The translations under genes were made by a program, and so were the position numbers. From Flavobacteriaceae bacterium (GTDB taxonomy: Bacteria; Bacteroidota; Bacteroidia; Flavobacteriales; Flavobacteriaceae), in contig JANQNQ010000008.1 in assembly GCA_028279515.1 (NCBI GenBank), positions 620,001 through 684,000 of the forward strand: a stretch of DNA of 64,000 bases, written 5' to 3'. Positions within the stretch are counted from its first letter, which is position 1. Each line of letters begins with the position of its first letter. The notes beneath the pieces were generated by a model that was not told the DNA's origin, made no database searches, and worked only from the letters and a program-made list of their open reading frames with translations. Shown here piece by piece: positions 26,501 through 36,500 of the stretch.

Positions 26501-28460
26501 TTGAACAATTTGCATTGTACATGATGAGCTTTTCCAAATTTGTATTCGAAGACACATCCAACACTGGTAAGAATACTGAATGACAGTATAATTCTCTAAG
26601 ATTGGTAAGGTTTGAAATAATCAGATCATTAAAAAAATTGCCAGAGCAATCTAAAATTTCTAAGGCAGTAAACTCTTGAATTCCAATAACTTCACCAATT
26701 CCTTGATTTGAAATGTCTAAAGAAGTTACCGTTTCAATTCTATACGTAAATACAGAGTTATCATTTGCAATACCATTTCCTAAACTCGTAGGATCACCTA
26801 TAGGCACAGGATCACCTGCAGCATCGTGTGTTTCTAAATAATTTTCAAAATCAGAATCTGGGATGTTAGTTAAACTGCAGTCTAACGTAAAGACCACATT
26901 ACTATCTACATTCCACGTATTCAAATACGAGGCGTTGGGGTCATCCACCATAATACAATTCATCGTGGAGCTATTTAGTTCGGTATCAAAGAATGTAATA
27001 TTGGCATTATTGCCATTTTGCATGTTGATCCCAGATAGATCTGCTTCACGTGCAGACAAACTTGTTAAGGCTGTATTTGCTGAAAGGTCTAAATAAAAAC
27101 CTGAGGCATTATTCAATGCCAACGTTTCTAACAATAGATTGGTAGAAACATCTAAGCTGTTTATGCCGACTCCGTTGACGTTTAGCGCCTTTAAACTTGT
27201 GAGTGTAGTGAAGGTTGAATTATATAAATTCGAGTTATTGGATAGATCTAAAATTTCTAAGGTCGTATATGGCGCAAAATTGAATGAAGCTATATTGTTA
27301 CTTCCAATATTCAATTCGGTGATTTTGGTATTACTTCCTAACGCTAACGAAGTTGTTCCGTTATTAGCGGCGTTGAGTTCTTTTAAATTGATATTGTTAC
27401 TCACGTCAATCGTTAGGTTGCTGTTGTCAGAACAGTCGAGTATTTCAAGATTGATATTCGCTGCGATGTTGATACTGCTCATACCATTAGAAGCGCAATA
27501 CAATTCTCTTAAAGCGATATTGTTTGAAAGATCAAAATTGCCAACACCGTTCCCCGAAAAATCTAAAACTTCTAACGCAGCAAAGTCTTCAATTCCTGTA
27601 ATATCGGCAATCATGCTGGCCGAAATATTTAGAGAAGTTACACCACTAATTCGTGAGGTTTGTACATGATCATCATTGTCAATACCATTCCCCATACTAG
27701 TAAAATCGCCAAGTGGGACCATATTTCCAGCTGCATCATGGGTTTCTAGGTAGTTCTCAAAATTATCATCAGGTACGAATGTGTCATAACAATGTTCACC
27801 AAAACTGGCCGTCACATCTTTTGCCCAAGCTACAAGATACCCGGCGCTCGCATTGTCAACATTTATGCAAGTAAGATTTGGGTTTCCGGTTGCGTTGAAG
27901 TCCAGAATATTGCCATTCATTGCATTTGCCACATTTAAAAACGTAAGTGCATTGTTTTGAACGTATACATTGTCTAACATCGAATTGCTTATGAGATCCA
28001 GCGAAGTAATCATGTTATTGCTTACGTCAAGTGTTTCTATGTTCAAGAGAAGACCGGCATCTAATTGTGTGAGGGCGCAATTGCTAAGATTTAGGGATAC
28101 TATGTTGTTTCCAGGGACCGTAACAAACGTAGTTAAATTTGGATTGTTATTGGCAATGATGGTGTTTACGTTAAGATTATTGCTGACATCTAAAGTGGTA
28201 AACAAGTTTCCATTGGCTATGATCGTAAACAGGCCAATCATGACCTCTATACCTGTTAAATCTGCAATATTTTGATTTTGAATATTCAAAAAAGGAAGGA
28301 CTTGCATTCCCGGCGTACTCGCAAGATCATCATTTGGGATACCATTTCCTGCGCCATTGGCTTCCAAATAGGCTTCAAAGTTGTCATCGGGTACGTAAGT
28401 CGTTTGTGCAAAAACAGAGGTGGTAATAAGTAGACAAAGAAGGGGTAATAACTGTCTCAT
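23574..28460 (-). CDS. L2: giant secreted LRR protein with LamG domain nested in a HYR domain
   Basis: The protein has 1628 aa with a signal peptide (MRQLLPLLCLLITTSVFAQ). It lacks the protease and IPT parts: the first LRR module starts directly at about residue 20. Four modules are seen, with caps of a longer type than in the other L proteins (VPDDNFENYLETHDAxG...GNGIxND). A HYR domain starts at about 1055 (CPEDITVEKDAGSC), is interrupted at about 1083-1293 by a LamG/concanavalin-type domain (ALNFDGANDRLTV ... GSMDDFRIWNTVRTEAEI), and resumes at about 1323-1365 (FPVGTTNVTWTLTDPQNQ...C). The shared C-terminal module fills the end. It is preceded by R3, 86 bp away. Probably a surface-exposed carbohydrate- or protein-binding adhesin. 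Confidence 0.85.
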   Translation of the reverse strand: MRQLLPLLCLLITTSVFAQTTYVPDDNFEAYLEANGAGNGIPNDDLASTPGMQVLPFLNIQNQNIADLTGIEVMIGLFTIIANGNLFTTLDVSNNLNVNTIIANNNPNLTTFVTVPGNNIVSLNLSNCALTQLDAGLLLNIETLDVSNNMITSLDLISNSMLDNVYVQNNALTFLNVANAMNGNILDFNATGNPNLTCINVDNASAGYLVAWAKDVTASFGEHCYDTFVPDDNFENYLETHDAAGNMVPLGDFTSMGNGIDNDDHVQTSRISGVTSLNISASMIADITGIEDFAALEVLDFSGNGVGNFDLSNNIALRELYCASNGMSSINIAANINLEILDCSDNSNLTIDVSNNINLKELNAANNGTTSLALGSNTKITELNIGSNNIASFNFAPYTTLEILDLSNNSNLYNSTFTTLTSLKALNVNGVGINSLDVSTNLLLETLALNNASGFYLDLSANTALTSLSAREADLSGINMQNGNNANITFFDTELNSSTMNCIMVDDPNASYLNTWNVDSNVVFTLDCSLTNIPDSDFENYLETHDAAGDPVPIGDPTSLGNGIANDNSVFTYRIETVTSLDISNQGIGEVIGIQEFTALEILDCSGNFFNDLIISNLTNLRELYCHSVFLPVLDVSSNTNLEKLIMYNANCSNLTLGQNTALTELNVRDNSLSTFNTTHLTALENLNYERNSIFSLDVSSLSNLKTLNANDNSVTSLNLSNNLLLESLLIDYASGFDLDLSSNTALTYFSAYNSDLSGLNMQNGNNANVTYFDARLNVFNCIQVDDPSAPYLVMWQKDAATIFSLDCRETFVPDDNFENYLETHDASGNTVAVGDATSMGNGIANDNNVYTSRIETVTNLDISAQSIADITGIQDFIALTTLLAQQNSFASLDATPLTNLQILNVSSNGNFIAIDLNNLASLDNLNVAGTKITALDLSTNTALRTIRAFNISSSLSGIDFTNNIALEFISIQNSGFNGYLDLSQHPNVRFLIMRGSNFEGLNFQNGANTNVVFFDTTGNPNLTCVLVDDETYSNTNWTEVDMQTSFNETSCGQYLECPEDITVEKDAGSCEAAINVMPPTVYGDSGTAGTALNFDGANDRLTVASGFANDLSEITIEVKAYFDAIGGWDTLLNYTSWASGYLHFQLNPSGNLGWSVNGNSPTDHYVDLGLQPNTWYNLAVSYSATDKVARFYLNGVLQAERTYTTAIPLIANREFTMGAWNGSRLFDGSMDDFRIWNTVRTEAEIQSGLDIPLSGNESGLIAYYNFNEGQACADNSSITTVSDLTGNYNATLNNFDLTDTASNCSSNFVNGVIQDYLLVNDYNNATLLNEAFPVGTTNVTWTLTDPQNQMSQCMQTITVEDMDGSCADILVSPKVFLQGALLDPNTGEENLMRDDLRVNALLPTTSPYDTSEANGVIIMPSGQDAIVDWVLVELRDLIDNTIVSYSRSALLQRDGDVVDIDGTSALSFSAPADSYYVAVKHRNHLGVMSNTAIALNSTTTTVVDFTDATNPITYGTNAQTTYGMPANTMAMWAGNANADTEVVFLNTGAESVDIKQTVLDVSAVESPFGASVFYKPAGYYDEDINMDGEVIFLNAGNELLFVKDNILAHPDNQIFNSVFYKITQQLP

Positions 28461-28546
28461 AGCAAAGGGTTTTTAAAACGCAAGAGTACAAAAGTTAAGC
28501 GAAAGTTGCGACCTTATCGTGGTAATAAAAAGTGACAGCCCAGTAT

Positions 28547-30187
28547 TTATAGGCTCTGTATCAGGTGTTCTAATTCAACACCAGCTGAGAGATTCATCTT
28601 TTTTCGGATGCGATAGCGTGCGGCTTTTACGGCGTCTATGGATGAGTTTCTAATGGTGGCGATCTCTTTTATGGAAAGGTTCAATCTCATCAGGGCACAA
28701 ATTTCACGGTCAATTTTTGTTAGCTTAGGATAGCGTTCTAGGAGTTTCTTCTCAAAGCCTTTGTTGACTTCTTGGATCTTATCTTGTAGGGAAGAAAACT
28801 TACTTTCCGTTTTGATTTGCGATTGTAATTTTGAAATTAACGAATTCATGGTTTTCTTCATTTCTTCCAACGATTGTATGTTGGCCGTTTCTGTTTTCAA
28901 TTGATCCAACAATTCTTGTTTGAATTCCAATCGCATCGAATTATCTGCAATCAAACGTTTCGTTTCTTCCTCATTACGTTTTACCTGTTGGTTCAATGCC
29001 TGTTTCTGTGCTTTTTCCAGTGCCAGTTTTTCTTCAGCAATTTTAGTCTGGGTTTTAAAATTTCGCTTGATTAAAATGCCAATTAGAATAGCGCATGCAA
29101 GGGTCAATATAAATAGCATGAAATACAACCATTTTTGCTTGGTTTCAGCGGCTGCTTTTTGGGTGATTTCTTGACGCTCTCTCTCAAATTCATATTTCAA
29201 CTCCAATTCTTGGATTTTTTTTGTGTTCTCAATATTAAAGAGCGAATCAGCATATTTCTTGTATTTACGATGCGATAGATAAGCCGATCTATAATTTTCT
29301 AATCGATACCATAATCTGCTCTTTCTACCATATGCAGAAACTAATTTTTGTCTAAGCCCTTCTTTTTCTGAAAGCCTAATGGCAGAATCGACATACTTCC
29401 CTGCGATCCTATACTTCTTTTGATTTTGGTACATGCTCGAAATGTGCAGATAACTATTGACCAAAGCCAGCTTTTCATTATTCCTTTTAGAACGTGCAAT
29501 ATTGTCTTTGCTCAATTGAAGTGCCAGCGAATCCTTTCCAATTTTTATATACAAGAGTGCCAGAAAATTATTCACCTTTTCAATGCTCTTTTGGTCATTG
29601 ATATCAACAAACATCTCTTTTGCTTTGTTGTAAAAATACTCGGAAGAATCTCTCTTCTTAATTGTACTGTAATTACTGCCAAGCATCAACAGTGCATTGC
29701 CTACACCTTGTTTATTGCCTGATTTGACATGCATGTCTAGTGCTTTCTGCAAATATTGAAAGGAGCTTTTATAATCTTTTTGAAACCGATGAAGCACTCC
29801 AATATTATGGTATACATCAGCCATGTTTGCGGCATCTTTTTCTTTTTCAAAATAGGACAGTGCTTTTAAATAATGTTTTATGGCTTCCGTATATAAACCT
29901 TGTCTTCGTTTTAAAACACCTAGTTGAACTTCAGTGAGTGCGGTATATATTGGCCCTATACTTTTATTTTCTTCTACGAGCAGAGATGCTTCCTGTAATA
30001 TGTATTCCGCTTTTCCAAAATTGTGGTCCAACTCGTACTCACTTAACGCCAATAGTGCTTCTATTTTTTCTGTGTTGGAAGAAGCTGCATTGAGATTCTC
30101 TTCTAGTTGTAGGAGTTCAGGGTTCGCTTCTTGAGAAAAACAAATGGTCACGAAATGAAAAAAGAAGATGAGAAGCCGATGTTTCAT
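28547..30187 (-). CDS. R3: TPR membrane regulator with LuxR-type HTH
   Basis: This protein has 546 aa. The ATG at 30187 (MKHRLLIFFFHFVTICFSQ) gives the signal peptide; an upstream in-frame TTG at 30196 adds only three residues. TPR repeats fill about 25-320, a transmembrane helix lies near 352-372 (LYFMLFILTLACAILIGILI), a long Gln/Glu-rich coiled coil follows, and the HTH is at about 490-546 (LTKIDREICALMRLNLSIKEIATIRNSSIDAVKAARYRIRKKM in part). It is 86 bp upstream of L2, the shortest R-L gap in the array, so the two may share a transcript. Confidence 0.82.
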   Translation of the reverse strand: MKHRLLIFFFHFVTICFSQEANPELLQLEENLNAASSNTEKIEALLALSEYELDHNFGKAEYILQEASLLVEENKSIGPIYTALTEVQLGVLKRRQGLYTEAIKHYLKALSYFEKEKDAANMADVYHNIGVLHRFQKDYKSSFQYLQKALDMHVKSGNKQGVGNALLMLGSNYSTIKKRDSSEYFYNKAKEMFVDINDQKSIEKVNNFLALLYIKIGKDSLALQLSKDNIARSKRNNEKLALVNSYLHISSMYQNQKKYRIAGKYVDSAIRLSEKEGLRQKLVSAYGRKSRLWYRLENYRSAYLSHRKYKKYADSLFNIENTKKIQELELKYEFERERQEITQKAAAETKQKWLYFMLFILTLACAILIGILIKRNFKTQTKIAEEKLALEKAQKQALNQQVKRNEEETKRLIADNSMRLEFKQELLDQLKTETANIQSLEEMKKTMNSLISKLQSQIKTESKFSSLQDKIQEVNKGFEKKLLERYPKLTKIDREICALMRLNLSIKEIATIRNSSIDAVKAARYRIRKKMNLSAGVELEHLIQSL

Positions 30188-30530
30188 TACTGTCAAATTT
30201 ACGAATTCGGCACTAATTTTATTGGATAAATGTTGAGGTAGAGAATCACGTACTACACCTTCACCTTATAGGTTTCGGTGTATGAGGATAAGAACTAAAA
30301 CAAACTCCCCTTTCTTCCGCTTTGCGGAATTCATTCCCCTCTTTGACTAAAGAGGGGAGGCGAAACAGAACTTCAATTAAACTTCCTAGTTGGAAAGGTT
30401 AAATAGAAAATCCAAATCCAGCTCCTCCCTTGAAGTGAAGGGAGGTGTCAGCGCCCCCCGCTGACGGAGGGTTTTGTGATATTTAGATAACGAGAGTCTG
30501 ATTCCCGCCTTCGCGGGAATGACATTAAAA
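30188..30530. repeat. Intercassette spacer
   Basis: No gene is present. There are GC-rich inverted-repeat segments (CCCCTCTTTGACTAAAGAGGGG near 30337; CCTCCCTTGAAGTGAAGGGAGG near 30423) and a dRS3-like palindrome at 30501-30520. It is less like the other spacers but has the same kind of elements. Confidence 0.65.
30501..30520. repeat. dRS3-like palindrome ATTCCCGCCTTCGCGGGAAT
   Basis: Identical to the copy at 58871-58890. It lies directly beside the L3 terminator. Confidence 0.8.
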
Positions 30531-30598
30531 AAAAAGGCCCCGAAGTATAAAACTCCGAGGCCAAGTAAACTTTATCACCCCTTTCTTTGATAAAGTCA
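30531..30598 (-). terminator. Double-hairpin 3' element of L3
   Basis: Transcript order: ACTTTATC (30596-30589 region) with GATAAAGT, then GGCCTCGGAGT / ACTTCGGGGCC (11 bp, two G-T pairs), then nine T. The L3 stop codon lies only a few bases before the first hairpin. Confidence 0.88.
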
Positions 30599-33500
30599 CT
30601 ATTTCTTACTTCTTGCAAAAATATCGAACGGTAGTTGCTCTACGATCTTAAAGAATACCGAGTTGAATATCTGGTTGTTTGGATGGACTAGTACATTGTC
30701 TTTGATAAACAATAGCTCATTCCCAGCATTGAGGAAGATTACCTCCCCATCCATATTCACGTCGGCATTGTAGTAGCCTTGCGGCTTATAGAATACCGAA
30801 GCTCCAAACGGACTTTCAACGGCTGAGACATCCAATACGGTCTGTTTGATATCAACAGACTCGGCACCTGTATTTAAGAAGACGATCTCGCCATCGTTAT
30901 TGGCATCACCGGCCCACATACCAAAAGTTTCAAAAGGCATCCCAAAAGAAGTTCTTGCGTTACTTCCATAAAAGAAGTTATTACCGGCATTTAAAGTATT
31001 TAAAAGGGTTATGTCGCTATTAAAGGTCAAGGCATTTTTCCACATCACTCCCAAGTGATTTCTATGATTTAGAGCTACATAATACGTATTATCTATAGTT
31101 GTGAAATCCAGTGCTGAAGTACCATCTACATCTACCACGTCACCATCACGTTGTAACAAGGCAGAGCGTGAATAGCTTACAACAGTATTATCCATTTGGT
31201 CTCTAAGCTCGATCCAAATCCAATCTACAATAGCGTTATCACCCGTAGTATCAAATACTGAAGCATCGCAGGTGAGTCCATCAGTGTATGGACTTGTGGT
31301 TGGCAATACACCTGCAACACGTAAATCATCACGCATTAAGTTTTCTTCACCTGTATTTGGGTTTAAAGCCGGTCCTTGTAAAAAGACTTTTAACGCTAAA
31401 GAGAAGTCCGTACAAGCGGCTACGGTCACATCAAAACTACAGGTAACGGTATTTCCTGCTGGATCCGTGGCTTCAAACGTATTTGTAGTCGTACCTACTG
31501 GGAAGACACTTCCGCTAGGCAACCCGGCAATTTGCGTCATTGGGAATCCTTCAATTTCAATGACAAATCGTCTTTCTCTTATTGATCTGATATCATTCCA
31601 AAGACCGTTAGACCTCATTTCTACATAATCTTCACCAGCACCAGCGTCGTTAGGTTCGTTGGTGTTCCAATTTGTGTAGGTCGCGGTACTTCCACTATGC
31701 CATCCGAAGGTACCTTCGACATCACGATCTGTATGGCCGATAAGCACAGTAGTCCCCCCAACATCATCAAGAGCATTGCGTAACCAATCATTATGTTCCT
31801 GGGATATAATGGTCGCCACAAAGCCATTTTGTGCTTCGGCAGCGGTAAAGGCATCAAGAGCATTACTTTCTATATCCGATAGATAATAGGCCTTGTTATC
31901 AAAATTTCCAAGATAGGTATAGCCCGACAAGTTCGTATTTGCTAAGCAGTTATCTGAAACCAAGGGCGCCTCATAATTTACGGTAGCATCACAGACTGTA
32001 ATATCGGTTGGACAATTAAGAATTTGCGGTGCCGCTGCATCATTTACAGTAATGACCTGTGTACAGGTTGCTACATTGCCTCCTTCATCGGTATAACTCC
32101 ATACCACATCTGTAGTCCCTGTAGGGTAGATGCCTGAAGCATCCGTGGTATTATTTAAATCGTTGACGGTTACTGGGCAAAGGCTTACGTCATCAATATA
32201 AAATAACGGGATCGCATTTGAATTCGGATCATTTCCGTACGTGTTCGTAATCGGGAAAAAGTTGATGGAGCCCAACGTACGACGTCCATTAATACTATCA
32301 ATTGCGTGGGAGAAGGGATGGCTTACAATAGATTGGTTATCGATAAAGAACTCAGCGTAATCCCCGTCAATATTGACCAAATGCTTTACTTCGAACCAGG
32401 TATCTTGCGGAAAGCTAAATGATGTATACGTATCGTTCACTCGATAGTCTGCAACACCATTAGAATTAAATTGAATACCATTCAACGATTCTGTCCCTGA
32501 GGTCTCAGACTTTTGAATATTCATGGTAGCGGTATTCCCAGATGGAATGTATAGATGGGCGGTTACTTCCCAAGCTCCAAAAGAACGATTGCCAAGATTG
32601 TATACCATATTTGTTGGTCCGCCAGAAGCGACTCCTTCTGCTTTCACACTTTTGGTTCCGCTAAGCGCTTGTTCCGTAGATATCTCAAAACTTTCTGAGG
32701 CTGTTCCCGGATTCCAGGTTTCCCAATCACCTCCCTGTTCTAAAAGTGTCCCCACAGTATACGACTCCAAGTCGTCATTTTGCACACAGCCCAAATTGTT
32801 ATCAGATACCGTTGGCATCGGAATTGTCAAGTTGGCGTCACAAACGCCAGCATCATTGTTGACAGTGATGTCTGTACATACAATACTTGGCGCTTCGCAA
32901 TCTAAAACGATATCATTAAAACTGGTTTGTGCATCAATGTTTGTCCAATTGGTGGTACTATACGCTGCATCATCAACCAGAATACAACTAAGGTTCGGAT
33001 TATTTCTGGCATTAAAGGCTGTGATATTCGTATTGTTTCCATTCTTTATGTCTATGGATGCCAAATCATTCCCTCTTACATTTACCACTCTTAGTGCAGG
33101 GTTGTTTGATAGATCCATGACTGTTATATCATTATTCTCAACAGTGATCTCTTCCAATGATTCATTAGCTGATACGTCAATACTGGTCAATGAATTCCCA
33201 AATAGATCTAGATCGAGGAGTGACGTCATATCACTCACATCAAGTGTGGTCAATTGATTTGAGAAGAGGGTTAATTGATTTAATGCAGCTAATCCAGTAC
33301 CATCAAAGGTCGTAATTGCATTTTCACTGGCATTGACCAATGTGAGTAGTGGATTATTCGATAGGTCCAAGCTTGTTAACGCGTTTTTATTACATCTTAA
33401 GAAATGTAGATTGGCATTCGCAGAAAGGTCCAGCGTTGTTAAAGAGTTTCCGGTACAGAGTAACGTACCCAATGCTTTAAAATCTGCGATTCCTGTTAAG

Positions 33501-36500
33501 TCTGAAATATCACTATTTTCAACATTTAATGTGACCAAGTCTTCAATCAATGCAGTAGGTACGCGTCCAACATCCGTGTCATCGTCGTCATAACCCTGAG
33601 CATGTAACGCCAATTCAAAGTTTCTATCAGGAATCGCTGTATAACGACAATAGGTATCCCTAAAATCGACTTGTGCATCAACATTGGTTCCTATGACCAT
33701 AGGAACATTTGAGGCGTCATCTACGACAACACAGAATAAGTTAGGATTGTTAGTAGCATCAAAATTGGTGAAATTCACATTGTTGCCATTTTGGATATTT
33801 AAGTGGGTAAGAAAATTGAGACTACAATCCAAATCGACTAATAATGGCAGCGCACTTACGTCTAAGGTACTCAAACGAGTTTCATGACAATCCAGTTTTC
33901 TTAAATTGACATTGGTAGACACGTCTAACGAGGTTATAAGTGATTTACCACACTCAATTTCTTCCAATTGTGTTAAGCCCGTTACATTAAAACTTGAAAA
34001 TTTATTAGACTCACAAAATAGTTTTTTTAAGTTGAGATTTGAGGTCAGATCTAACTCGGTAAGATCATGTCCATTGATGTTTAACTCTTCTAAGGCCGCA
34101 AAATCTTCTATTCCAGTTAAATTCTCAATAGGATTTAAAGGAAATGCCATATCAAGTGTAATAACATCCTTAATTAAATCAGTGGGTACGCGTCCATCGC
34201 CGGCAGCGTCATCATAACCCATATTGAATAAGAACGCTTCAAAGTTGGGGTCCGGAATGGCCGTATATTCACAATAATCGCCGTCTCTAAATACCAACTG
34301 TGCATCTACATCGGTCCAATTTGCTGTGCTATATGCAGCATCATCCACAAAGGCACATACCAATTGGCTGTTTCCTGAGAGACCAAAAGTGGTAATATTG
34401 GTATTGTTTCCGTTTTTGAAATTTGCGTCCCTTAAACTATTATTGTTTAACAGAATGGTTTCTAGGGCTGTATTCGCCGTTAAATCAATTTGCTCTAAGA
34501 TGTTTCCTTGGGCACTAAAACTTCTTAAGGACAAGTTATCTTCTAAATAGATCTCATCAATTTGGTTGTTGTTGATGTTCAGGACCTCTAAATTTGTGTT
34601 TGGAGCTGTATTGATCGAATTAAGGTCATTGCTCGCAACAGAGAGTTCTATCAACTCAGTTAAGTTATTGGTATTGATTGCAGTTAAATTATTCCCATCG
34701 ACCTGTAGACGCTCTAAAGCAGAATTATTCTGTAAGTCCAGCATGCTAAGCGTGTTGTTATTAGCATATAGGTTTTTCAATAGAACAAGTGCACTTATGT
34801 CAATACTGCTGATTTGATTGTCAGATACATTCAGCGTCTCTAAACTTACAAAAGCCTCTATCCCTGATAAATTAGAAATCGACTGATTGGAAACATCTAA
34901 ACTGGCAATTCCATTAATTAAGGATGTTGGCACTTGGTGATCTCCTGCAGTATTATCCAAGCCCAATGCCCCTAAAGCGTTTTCAAAATTTATGCCTGGA
35001 ATTGGTGAAAAACTGCAATAGCCGTCGGTAAAACTAGTTTGTGGATCAATACTGGTCCAATTGGAAGTACTGTAGGCAGCATCATCTACTTCAATACATG
35101 TTAGATTGGGATTATTAGATGCTACAAAGGTTTGAATATTCGTATTATTCCCATTTCTTACATTTAGATACGATAGATTATTGTAGTTGACGCCAACAAC
35201 CACTAAAACAGTATTGTTACTGAGATCCATTTCTGTAAGGTTATTACCTCCAAGAAAAAGTCGTCCGATAAGCGTATTAGCTCTTAAATCTAAACTCGTT
35301 AAACCACTATCCTCTAATGTCAACACACGCAAATCGGTATTCGCACTTAAGTCTACGGTAGTGAAATTATTGTTTCGCATACGTAAAACCCTTAATAACA
35401 CATTGTTACTTAGGTCTACTGTACTTAAATTATTATAACTAGCGTTAAGCGTTGTTAAAGACACAAAATCTTCAATCCCTGTCAGGTTCGAAATACCTTT
35501 TGAGTCTACAGTCAATGTGGTTAGTCCTGAAATCAACTCGGTTGGCACAAGTGCATCACCAAGATTATCATCATACCCTAAATCATTTAGAGCTGTTTCA
35601 AAATTGATATCAGGAATTGCTGTATACTCACAATAGTCAGTAGCTGTAAAATTGGTTTGTGAATCTATCAAGGTCCAATTGGTTTCGCTGTACGTAACAT
35701 CATCCACTAGTACACACGTCAAATTATCATTAAATCTTAAATCTATAGAAGTGATACTGGTATTGGCTCCATTTCTAAGATTTAACTCTGTTAAATTATT
35801 CTCCCTTAATTCAACAACCTCTAGATTCGGAAAAGCCGATAGGTCAATGCTGCTTAATTCATTTGAATTCAAATTTAAGGTGGATAAGGCTGTTAAACCA
35901 GTAATATCTAGGGTTGTAATATTACAGAGCGTTGAATGTAAAGTTTGTAATTGCGTATTATTGGTAAGGTCTAGCGTTGTTATTGGGTTATCGACAATGT
36001 TTAATTCAGTCAACGCAAAAAAGTCCTCTATCCCTGTTAAATCTTCTATAGATTTGCTTGACACGTTCAAAGTCGTTAATGACACGATTGAGGCTGTAGG
36101 TATTTGTCCATCTCCAGCGTCATCATCAAAAACCAGATCCCCTAAGGCTGCTTCAAAGTTTGCATCTGGAATCGCCGTATATATAGAACATGTGGTATCG
36201 CTAAAGCTTGTTTGTCCATCAATACTGGTCCAATTGGTGGTACTGTAATTGGCATCATCCACCAAAATACACGTTAACAATGGGTTTCCTCCAGCATTAA
36301 AATTAGTTACATTGCTATTGTTGCCATTTTTTACATTAAGTGAACTTAGGTTATTATTCTCAACCCGTATAATGCTTAATACTTCGTTTAGGCTTAAATT
36401 TAAATCAGTAATCGCATTTCCTGCAATATACAATTGCTCTAATGCTGTATTTAGGGTAAGATCCAAACTGGTTAAATTACCATTGGTAGCGCCTATGGCT

